The notes below the pieces were generated by a model. The model saw nothing but the letters and a program-made list of their open reading frames with translations. It did not search any database and was not told the origin of the DNA. DNA of 64,000 bases from Anagrus nilaparvatae (Eukaryota > Arthropoda > Insecta > Hymenoptera > Mymaridae), in NCBI GenBank assembly GCA_022575985.1, contig JAKSXM010000247.1, positions 8,455,501-8,519,500 on the forward strand, written 5' to 3'. The position numbers were made by a program, and so were the translations under genes. Shown here piece by piece: positions 21,360 through 30,628 of this stretch. Every line of letters begins with the position of its first letter. Position 1 is the stretch's first letter.

Positions 21360-23368
21360 ACAGCTCATATCCATTTTTTATATGATTTTATATATTTAAA
21401 TTTAAAAATTTGAATGCTACCATTGCATAAAAAAATATAAAATTAAAAAAATATTTAAATGCAATCATTGTATAAAAATATTTGAAATTACAACTTTTCT
21501 ATAAAACAGGAGACTGTTAGAAAAAAATTTATAATGGCGTATAGTTTCTAGTAAAGTCAATAAAAAAATACAATTTTTTATAAAACAAGACAAATACAAA
21601 AAACATTTTAATGCAATCATTGCATAAAAATTTTTGAAATTAAAAAAATATTTTAATGCAATCATTGCATAAAAATTTTCTCAATCCAATTATTGCATAC
21701 AAATATTTGAAATTCCAACTTTTCTATAAAACAGGAGACTATTAGAAAAAAATTTATAATGGCGTATAGTTTCTGCTAAAGTCAATAAAAAAATTTCAAT
21801 GTTATCGTTGCATAAAAATATTTAAAATTCCAACTTTTCTATAAAACAGGAGACTATTAGAAAAAAATTTATAATGGCGTATAGTTTCTGCTAAAGTCAA
21901 TAAAAAAATTTCAATGTTATCGTTGCATAAAAATATTTAAAATTACAACTTTTGTATAAAACAGGAGACTATTAGAAAAAAATTTAGAATGGCGTATAAT
22001 TTCGGCTAAGGTCATTAAAAAAATTTCAGTGCTATAATTGCATAAAAAAATTTAAAGATACAATTTTCATATAAAACAAGACAAATACAAAAAAAAAATT
22101 TTAATGCAATCATTGCATAAAAATTTTTGAAATTACAAAAATATTTCAATGCAATCATTGCATAAAAGTATTTGAAATTACAAAAATATTTCAATGCAAT
22201 CATTGCATAAAAATGTATGATATTCCAACTTTTCTATAAAACAGGAGACTATTAGAAAAAAATTTATAATGGCGTATAGTTTCTGCTAAAGTCAATAAGA
22301 AAATTTCAATGTTATCATTGCATAAAAAAATTTAAGAATACAATTTTCATACAAAACAAGACAAATACAAAAAAAAATTTAATGCAATCATTGCATAAAA
22401 ATTTTTGAAATTACAAAAATATTTCAATGCAATCATTGCATAAAAGTATTTGAAACTACAAAAATATTTCAATGCAATCATTGCATAAAAATGTATGAAA
22501 TTCCAACTTTTCTATATAACAGGAAACTGTTAAAAAAAAATTTATAATGGTGTATTGTTTCTGGTAAAGTCAATAAAAAAATACTATTTTCATACAAAAC
22601 AAGACAAATACAAAAAAAAATTCAAATGCAATCATTGCATTAAAATTTTTGAAATTACAAAAATATTTCAATGCAATCATTGCATAAAAATATTTGAAAT
22701 TACAACTTTTCTATAAAACAGGAGACTATTAGAAAAATATTTATAATGGCGTATAGTTTCTGCTAAGGTCAATAAAAAAATTTCAATGTTATCATTGCAT
22801 AAAAAAATTTAAGAATACAATTTTCATACAAAACAAGACAAATACAAAAAAAAATTTAAATTCAATCATTGCATTAACATTTTTGAAATTACAAAAATAT
22901 TTCAACGCAATGATTGCATAAAAATATTTGAAATTACAACTTTTCTATAAAACAAGAGACTATTAGAAAAAAATTTATAATGGCGTATTGTTTCTGGTAA
23001 AGTCAATAAAAAAATTTTAATGCTATCGTTGCATAAAAATATTTAAAATTACAACTTTTGTATAAAACAGGAGACTATTAGAAAAAAATGTATAAAAGTA
23101 TTTGAAATGACAAAAAGATTTCAATGCAATCATTGCATAAAAATGTATGAAATTCCAACTTTTCTATAAAACAGGAGACTATTAGAAAAAAATTTATAAT
23201 GGCGTATAGTTTCTGCTAAAGTCAATAAAAGAATTTCAATGTTACCATTGCATAAAAAAATTTAAGAATACAATTTTCATACAAAACAAGACAAATACAA
23301 AAAAAAATTTAAATGCAATCATTGCATTAAAATTTTTGAAATTACAAAAATATTGCAATGCAATCATT
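21360..23368. repeat. Composite satellite with ATGCAATCATTGCAT palindromes
   Basis: About 2 kb of tandem and nested repeats. The recurring core is the palindrome TGCAATCATTGCA, seen about 14 times with variants (CAATGATTGCA, TTATCGTTGCA). A longer module of about 140 bp carries AAAACAGGAGACTATTAG and TATAATGGCGTATAGTTTC, and another carries ACAAAACAAGACAAATAC. The modules alternate to give a higher-order pattern. The ORFs at 21465 and 22015 are repeat shadows. The array is cut on the right by the LTR at 23369. Confidence 0.9.
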
Positions 23369-24190
23369 TGTTACGTATGATAGGTGATAATTCGAGCCAT
23401 TACATCCGCATTCTCTAATATTTATATATTTAATATTTATTTATATATTTAACTCATCTCTGCTTACGTTAGCTCGTAAATCGAGCTAACATACCTGTAT
23501 TTCCTCAATATTACAATATCAAATTCGTATCCGACAATTCCATACATTCCTTAATATCATATTTCACCAATTCAGATCCGGCTCCTTATAAATTGTCAGA
23601 AATATAAAATCAAAGGTCAATAATGACGCACTTTAGGCAAGAAGGAGTTGCATAAATCCCCTCACAATTTCCCCCAAAATAATCACCGACGCTTTCGTTA
23701 ATTGGACGTGACAAGACCGACGCTTTCGCGTATTGGACAATCCCACCAAAATCAATTAATATGGGCAGGATGTAATTAGGCTATATATCACCCTACAATC
23801 GCCCAAAAAGCCATTCGATTAGAACAGACTTCTTAGTATACTTATCTTACAGTTTAACTCAGACTTATTGACTTAGACAGTTTTTCATAATTATTTATAA
23901 TAAAGTCATTAACTTAACCAAAAGGACTCAGTGTATTTATTTAATAAGTGACACAATTCCTTCATATAATCAAGAACTTAACGCAGTTAAGTTCAGCCAG
24001 CTTCAATACCCGAGGTCTACAACATATTCATCAATATTCATCAATATTTATCATCATATATCAACCAGTTCTAATTAATATCCATATATAAGTATTTAAA
24101 AATACCTGGGGCACTCAATATCCCCAGGATAAACTTATTTATATTTATTTATATATTTCGTATCCCGATTAAACCTCAGGATACGTAACA
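23369..24190 (+). mobile_element. LTR, TGTTACG family, copy 2 (5' LTR orientation)
   Basis: 822 bp, starting TGTTACGTATGATAGG and ending GGATACGTAACA. Shares ordered blocks with copy 1 at 11386, including a TATATATC promoter-like stretch and an AATAAAG signal near 23900. It interrupts a palindromic repeat unit at its left edge. Five bases after its end a TGG begins a tRNA-complementary stretch, identifying the right side as the start of an element interior. Only about 80 bases of interior remain before Penelope-like sequence. Confidence 0.85.
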
Positions 24191-24195
24191 GAAAT

Positions 24196-24244
24196 TGGCT
24201 CCCAGACCGGGAGTCAAACCCGGGTCGCCCGCGTGACAGGCGAG
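24196..24244 (-). other. Primer-binding-type tRNA-Asp(GTC) complement, 49 bp
   Basis: Read on the minus strand this is the 3' part of a tRNA ending in CCA. Anticodon arm: CTCGC, loop CTGTCAC with anticodon GTC, GCGGG. T arm: CCGGG, loop TTTGACT, CCCGG. It ends with eight acceptor/discriminator bases and CCA (TGG at 24196-24198 on plus). Both stems pair perfectly. Nuclear tRNA genes do not encode CCA, so this derives from a mature tRNA. Its position 5 bp after an LTR makes it a primer-binding site. The D arm and 5' acceptor strand are absent. Confidence 0.75.
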
Positions 24245-24289
24245 GATCTTTCTCATCTTTCTCTCGAGGATCTATCTCTCCTACGGATC

Positions 24290-24488
24290 TTCTAGTATCA
24301 ACAATTTCATTATTATTAACTATATTATTATCCTTTCTAAATTTTAATAAATCTAACCTCTTCTGAACATAGTAGTTTATGAATCTTTCAGGATAATTAT
24401 TATTCAATAAGATATTTTTGGCAATAGCGAGGTTCTCTTCATGAAATATTTTATTGGATAATGAAATTGCTTTATCAATTAAATCACC
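24290..24488 (-). repeat. Inverted copy of Penelope-like coding segment
   Basis: The minus strand matches plus-strand 25016-25213 at about 97% by eye: both encode the NKIFHEENLAIAKN to NNIVNNN stretch. Differences include a 3-base insertion (one added codon), ATGAAATT for ATGATATT, and ACTAG for ATTAG. It abuts the direct copy near 24489 within a short palindrome (ACCAA...TTGGT). Confidence 0.85.
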
Positions 24489-24503
24489 AATGTACCAACT
24501 GAA

Positions 24504-25879
24504 TTGGTTAAGTTAGGTATTGAAAGAAGATACGAACAAATGAGGAAGCACACGATCATACCCCTTGATGAATTTTTCAAGGCTATAGATTTCTTGAGTA
24601 ACAACACATTCCTCCAGTTTAACAAAAAATTCTATAGACAGTTATACGGCACTCCTATGGGCTCAGCTGTATCTTCAGTTTTTTCAGATATTGTCATGTC
24701 CGACCTCGAGGCACATTGCTTGAGTATTATTGATTTCAAGCCAATATTTTATTATCGTTACGTTGATGATATTATTACTTGTATCCCAAGAAGTAAAGTT
24801 ATGCACTTGTTGAGTATTTTCAATTCCTACCATCCTAAACTACAATTCACGCATGAGATTGAACATGAAAATAAAATTAACTTCTTGGATGTCACATTAA
24901 CCAGAACAGATAATAAAATATTACATAATTGGTATAGGAAGCCTATTTCATCTTTAAGGTATATAAATTTTAGGTCTGGACACACTAAACATCAAAAAAT
25001 AGGTATCATTTATTGTTTAATTGATAAAGCAATTTCATTATCCAATAAAATATTTCATGAAGAGAACCTCGCTATTGCCAAAAATATCTTGAATAATAAT
25101 TATCCTGAAAGATTCATAAACTACTATGTTCAGAAGAGGTTAGATTTATTAAAATTTAGAAAGGATAATAATATAGTTAATAATAATGATATTGTTGATA
25201 TTAGAAGATCCGTAGACATAAGGAAACCAAAATTGTGTGTTCCCTTCGTAGATGGTTTTTATGATGATATAAACAAATGCTGTAAGAGAAATAACTTATT
25301 AGCCATACCGTTGATTAGAAATAATTTGAGTGATAACAATATAATTATAAAAGCTAAAGATAGAATACCCAAGGAGAAAAAACTTGGAGTGGTTTATAAA
25401 ATTAATTGCTCTGAGTGTCCAGCAACTTATATTGGTGAGACAAAGAGAGAGGTGGGCATAAGGCTTGGTGAACATAGAGCACCTATAAATGCAGTTTTAA
25501 AAAAAGAAAAAAGTAAAAACGAAAAAATAGTTATTCCATCCCGAATAAGGCCGAAGAGACGCGTTGTCATCGAAAATCCTCCAAATTACAAGGAGACTGA
25601 TGATACTGACAGTAAAGTTGAAAAAGGTAAACAAGGTATTATAGACATCAAGATACTAATGATGATAAAGTGGTATTCAAACATTTTAAGACGACTAAAC
25701 ATGATTTCTCATGGGCAAAGTTTAAAATTCTTGACAATGAGTCTAATTATCACAAAAGAAAAACTAGTGAGTATTTACATATTAACATGTATGAGAATGC
25801 TATCAATGAACAAGCTGACTCTGAAAAAATGTTTAAACCATATTTATCAAACATCCATAAAATGAAAAAGAATACATGA
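24504..25879 (+). CDS. Penelope-like reverse transcriptase with GIY-YIG endonuclease
   Basis: A 453-codon frame (24504-25865), N-terminally truncated. The reverse transcriptase palm and thumb are present: LYGTPMGSAVSS (residues 48-59) and the catalytic YRYVDDIITC (residues 83-92). The GIY-YIG nuclease follows at about residues 293-325: GVVYKINCSECP...TYIGETKREVGIRLGEH, with the Cys pair typical of Penelope endonucleases. A frameshift near 25640 moves the C-terminal nuclease end (FSWAKFKILDNE...) into the frame of 25670-25879. The enzyme would prime reverse transcription at a nuclease nick. The ATG at 24504 is only the first Met in the frame; the real N-terminus is lost. Confidence 0.85.
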
Positions 25880-26405
25880 AATTTATTCATTGTTTACAAA
25901 CAACGCATCTACCTTACCTTCCTACCTTATCATAAAAAACTTTTTTTGATTAATATTGATTAATATATTGGTAGATAGATGTCTATACTTATACGTTTAT
26001 TCATCATGTATTTTTTCAAAATCCCAGCTGATCAACATAACAACTGCATCACATGGAGAAAATATTTTTACGATACATTTTTATATTCTTATTGTTATTT
26101 ATTTAGTAATAATAATTTTGTATTTTTATTGTTAAGTATGCATTATACTCTATTATCCAGATTTTCCAGTAATATTAGGGTAACCAAAATTCGTTAAGAT
26201 TTTCATATTCTTATAAGTAGACATAAGTAATTTATTTATAATTTGTTTTTAGGTTACGTTTAACATAACTTTTTGTTTGCTGTACTAAAATTTTCTAACT
26301 GATATTTTCATAATTTGTTCATATTTTTTAAAACATCTATATGTAAGTCTTTTAACTTAATTAAATTTAAAAAAATGTATTACATTATGTTATTATATTT
26401 CTAGC

Positions 26406-26434
26406 CTTGATAAAGATCCTATGCGGATCGAAAG
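26406..26434 (+). ncRNA. Degenerate hammerhead-ribozyme-like motif
   Basis: CTTGATAA, then AGATCC TATGC GGATC (a hairpin in the position of stem II), then GAAA. This is the arrangement of the hammerhead core CTGANGA-stem II-GAAA with two changes. Hammerhead motifs are established features of Penelope-like termini. Stems I and III could not be established, so catalytic activity is doubtful. Confidence 0.45.
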
Positions 26435-26470
26435 CTCGGAATTCATTAAAATTTAATCAATAAACATCAT

Positions 26471-26878
26471 TATGCTCGGAAAGATCGTTTTTTAATATTA
26501 TAAAATTTATTACTCTCCTTATTATCGAGCGATAACAAATATTGAATTTTCTTAAAATTCATTATACAATTTTTAAAAATTATGAAAATTTCATTATATA
26601 GTAAAATTCATATTGATTGTCTACAATATCAGTTGTGATGTATATGAAAATTGAAAATATTCAAATATTTATTGTCTACAGTATGAAAAAAACTGCAAAT
26701 TTTGTTAAAAAATCTGAATATTACTATATTCTATTTTCAATTATTATTTATTATTAATAATTATTAATGTTATAAAATATACCTCATTAGTTGTAAATAT
26801 TTATAAATAATCATGTAACTTTTTCTTAATATTTATTATAAAATTTCTTTGTTAATATATTTAGAGGTATAAAATTAA
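26471..26878. other. Non-coding AT-rich spacer
   Basis: No ORF of note, no tandem repeat; several TATTTATTATT stretches. Nothing recognised. Confidence 0.6.
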
Positions 26879-27310
26879 GCACAACAAAAAAACTTTAAAA
26901 AGTAAAAAACGGGGTTCCATGTTTTCCGGTTTAATTTCTAGAAAAATACCTCTTTAAAAAATAACTGATATCAAATTAAAAAAAGAGGTACCATACAATC
27001 AATGATTGTAAAAATACAAATAACAAATACAATATTATGAAAAATGTTACAATAAGATTAAAATTTAATGGAGCTAGTAGTAGTGCTTTTCCTATCCAAA
27101 CTTGAAAACTACTAGCTCCATTAAATTTTAATCTTATTGTAACATTTTTCATAATATTGTATTTGTTATTTGTATTTTTACAATCATTGATTGTATGGTA
27201 CCTCTTTTTTTAATTTGATATCAGTTATTTTTTAAAGAGGTATTTTTCTAGAAATTAAACCGGAAAACATGGAACCCCGTTTTTTACTTTTTAAAGTTTT
27301 TTTGTTGTGC
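26879..27310. repeat. Perfect 203-bp inverted repeat with 26-bp loop
   Basis: Arms 26879-27081 and 27108-27310 are exact reverse complements across 203 bp, beginning GCACAACAAAAAAACTTTAA and closing at GGAGCTAGTAGT. The loop 27082-27107 is not self-complementary. A further GATATCAGTTATTTTTTAAA sits just right of the palindrome, repeating an arm segment. No target duplication is evident and no coding is present. Confidence 0.95.
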
Positions 27311-27725
27311 GATATCAGTTATTTTTTAAAAGATCCTAGCGAGCATCCTAGCTAATTGTCTTTATATCATGTAAATATTTTTTCATCATACGCTGCAAAA
27401 AAGATCTACTTTCTTACTTTCGGGCTTTCTTTTTTTCGCTTTTATTGAAAGACTATGTGTTGAACACGGCAAAAAATGTATAGGAAATTTTACTGTCAAT
27501 GCTGTCTGCACTCGTTCGCTACGCTCACTCGTGCATACAACTGCATTGAAAGCCAAATCCTATTTTTTTCCCTTGTTGAACAAATAGATGTGCATATCTT
27601 TATAAAATTAAAGCAATATATTGTTGCCTTATTTATAATTGAAATGGAGTGATGATGTTAAATGTATCAAATGATACAACTGAAACTATCTTTTAAACTT
27701 ATACATAATTATATTATCTGTATAG
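27311..27725. other. Spacer left of element B
   Basis: Contains a short GC-rich imperfect palindrome (TGCACTCGTTCGCTACGCTCACTCGTGCA region, 27508-27536) and no ORF. Ends with ATAG (27722-27725), the left target duplication of element B. Confidence 0.6.
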
Positions 27726-28815
27726 TGTAACGAAGCATTTTCGCTACAAACGCACATATATATATTACATTAATATGTATGTATATATATGTGCATAAAC
27801 ACAAAATAAGCCGTCGCATACACACACACAACCGACGACTTATACCTTTTTTTTTAAATAATCAAGTATTGCCGCGAGGCACTGAGGGCAGTAGCCGTCG
27901 GATAAGAAAAAGAAGATCCTTACGGCGCAACTATCTTGCGCCGAAAGAAAAAAAGAAGAGAGAAGAATCAGAATACGTTAGGCAAGCAACAAGTGCTGTC
28001 GTATAAAAAAAAAAACGTTGTCATCGTGGTTCCGGATTGAATAATATATATATAAATATATATTGGACCAAAAACCACGTTAAGCTAGTCCGGTTTTAAA
28101 TTTAATTAGCGATATTGCTAAATAATTACGTATAGTCGCGACTAAATAAATTATTAAGTGTCGAGCTCGCAATTATAATTAGCCGGTTACAAAGTTCAAC
28201 CGACGCCGGCTCTCAAGAAGAAAAAGCTATAGCAGACGTGATCCGAAGTGTAGAGTTCAACTCCTTTGGAAACCATCTAGCCGATTCTACGAGCAGCCGT
28301 TTGTCAACTGCACCACCATCGCCGCCGTCTTCTAGAACAAAAGTGTCGTGGAGAAGAATCTACTAGCCGGTAAAGAAAAGCTTTTCTCCTGCTTCGGGGT
28401 TCTGTGTGTGCGTGCGCGCGGTCGGTGTTTTGAATATATGTAAATTGTGCAAATTTTAATAAATTAATAAGCCTAAGGGCCATTCATATATATTTATATA
28501 TTTAATAAATCGTTTTTAAAGTTTAGTAAATAAATTAAGTTTTACAATTTATTTAACTAGTGCATGTTCATGTGTAGAATTAATCCCATAATTTTAGAAC
28601 TCCCCCTACTTTCCGAGGAGGTGATTCCCATGCAAGAGCTAGCCTAGTAACAAGGTAAGAGATCAATGCCCCCAATTATCATTATTATTATAGCGAATTT
28701 AACCGGCGCGTGTTTGGAGCTAAAAGGCGCTCTACAATAAATATATTAGCCGTTATACGCGCGGTTATAGTAATTCTTCTAAATAATTAAATTAACCCCA
28801 AATACACGTGTTATA
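27726..28815 (+). repeat. 5' LTR of element B
   Basis: Starts TGTAACGAAGC and ends CACGTGTTATA. Aligns over its whole 1090 bp with 38953-40042; differences seen are G/A in the TATATG run, CTCCTGC versus CTCGTGC, and CCGAGGAGG versus CCGAAGAGG. The frame that stays open inside both LTRs (Arg-rich, about 70 codons) is probably not a gene. Confidence 0.95.
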
Positions 28816-28817
28816 AG

Positions 28818-28830
28818 TGGCGCCTCAACG
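28818..28830 (+). promoter_or_regulatory. Primer-binding site of element B
   Basis: TGGCGCCTCAACG begins 2 bp after the LTR. TGG pairs with tRNA CCA. The start TGGCGCC resembles lysine-tRNA type sites but the rest does not let me name the tRNA. Confidence 0.7.
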
Positions 28831-30628
28831 TTTTTGGCAAAATACGGGGAATTTTTTTTTAATAAAAAAATTTTTTTTTAATAATAATTTTTAAATAAAA
28901 ATTTCGTATTTTCGGCAAATAACGGCCATTTTTAAAAAATTTTTTTGCAGACTTTCCCACAATTTTGCCAGCGCATGCGCAATAAATTTTTAATTTACAG
29001 CATGCTAATTTTATACAATATAAAAATTTTCAAGATAATAATTAATTATTCAATAAAATTTTTTTTTAAGTAATTAATAATTGATTTAAACTTTTTAATT
29101 ATTCTAAAATAAAAATCACATAAAAATTATACAAAACTTTTTTTTATATATACAGAGATATATAATTTATAGGCTAAAAAAAAAAAAAAAAAAAAAAGCG
29201 CATGCGCCAGCAAAGAAAAAGAATCGTGCACTCGTGAATACATCTTTTTTTTTCTTTACAACTCTGACACAGAGACCTATATAAAAAAGAAGAGATGCAC
29301 GCATGCACACATTTTTTTTTCAGACCTCTCATAAATTTTTTTTTGAGTAAACGATAACTCAAAATCAATTTTTTTTAGGTAGATACCTTTATAAATTTTC
29401 GTTTTTAATAAAATATAATATAATTTCAATTTTTTTTTGTACGGCACCCAGACCCGACATAAATAATATATGAACATAGCACAAAAAAATTTATAAATAA
29501 CAAAATTAAAGAATAAAATTAAAATCATGCGAAACTCGAGAATGAATGCAGTATGCAGTATGAGTGAGCAGTTATAGGATACAAATTTTTTTTTAATTTT
29601 ATATTGATAAAACAAGAAAATAAATTAAATTTTTTATTAAATTTAAAAATTAGCTTAAAGTATATTTATTAATATTTAATGTAAAATACTAAGAGATTTA
29701 ATTTTTTTTTACATAAAATAATCAAAATTTTTTATTTTAAATTTTCAAACAAATAAATAATAATAGTTTTTTATGTTACTAGGGCATAAAAGCTTGAGTT
29801 GTGCGAAACGCATAAAAATTTATATTCTTGCGAATTTTACCATATATTATTATAATTTTTATTATTGATTTATATATATAATTATTTCTTTTATATTTAT
29901 TATTATTATTATCATAATTTTTATATATGCTCCAATTAATTTCCATTATCCTCGCTCCTATCATACTTGTATTTAACATACAGCCTCAAAGCTTTAACCC
30001 AAAGCTTTGTGCCGACAACTGACAATTTTTCTCGCTTAATAACCGGTAAATTCCTTTTGCCAAGGAATTTCCAAGCCTAATTTTATAACATATATACCAT
30101 TTAAATAAAATCAACCCTTAACAATTAAAACAACTAAATCAAGAAAATTTATTCAAGATTTTAATCAAAACAAACAAGACTTTTAAATTCAAATTCTCTC
30201 AAGACTTACACTACCAAATCAAGAATATTCAAGAAAATTTTACAAAAATTCAAGAAAATTGCCCCTTGCGCCGCGTTTTCAGTAGAAAATAGCCAGCAAA
30301 TTATACAAGAGTACCCTTACACGAAATTAGCGGGAGAAATAGATAAACTATTTCGACCTGCTACGGATATATTTTTTTTTGTTGTTTTGCTTCATAAAAT
30401 ATTTTTTTTTTCTCTCGCGTGTACACGGGGAGAAGTTACAACCTTTTTTTTTTACAAAATTTTTTTTTCAGTCTGCGCGTTTAGCAAGTCTTTTTAATTA
30501 ATTTTAAAATTAACTCTTTGTAAAGCTGTCGCTTTTTCTATAAGGGAAGGGCGAGAATTTTAGGAACCCTAAAATATAATAATTTTTTTTTGCCTTCTTT
30601 GGATTTTTATTTTTTTTAAGTAGTCAAA
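28831..30628 (+). other. Long untranslated leader of element B
   Basis: About 1.8 kb between primer site and gag ATG, much longer than usual. AT-rich with T and A runs, GCGCATGCGC self-complementary motifs at 28971 and 29198, and no conserved ORF; the ORFs at 29174-29979 on the minus strand are low-complexity. Near 30140-30260 there is a run of AATCAAGA/TTCAAGA repeats. It may hold packaging signals or an internal ribosome entry site, which cannot be judged from sequence alone. Confidence 0.7.

Larger units (their letters stand above)
24272..26470 (+). mobile_element. Penelope-like retroelement, 5'-truncated with inverted segment
   Basis: Coding part 24504-25879 with reverse transcriptase and GIY-YIG endonuclease, followed by about 590 bp of 3' sequence ending near a hammerhead-like motif. 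The left 200 bp is an inverted near-copy of an internal coding segment. Penelope-like elements often carry such rearranged 5' ends and terminal ribozymes, so the structure is typical of the group. Confidence 0.85.

Noticed and set aside
25585..25610. CTGATGA inside the Penelope coding region as a hammerhead core
   Set aside because: No stem II or properly placed GAAA follows and it lies within conserved coding sequence.
27779..28006. Arg-rich ORF present in both LTRs of element B (also 39018-39233)
   Set aside because: The LTRs are nearly identical by descent from one template, so its presence in both is no evidence of selection.
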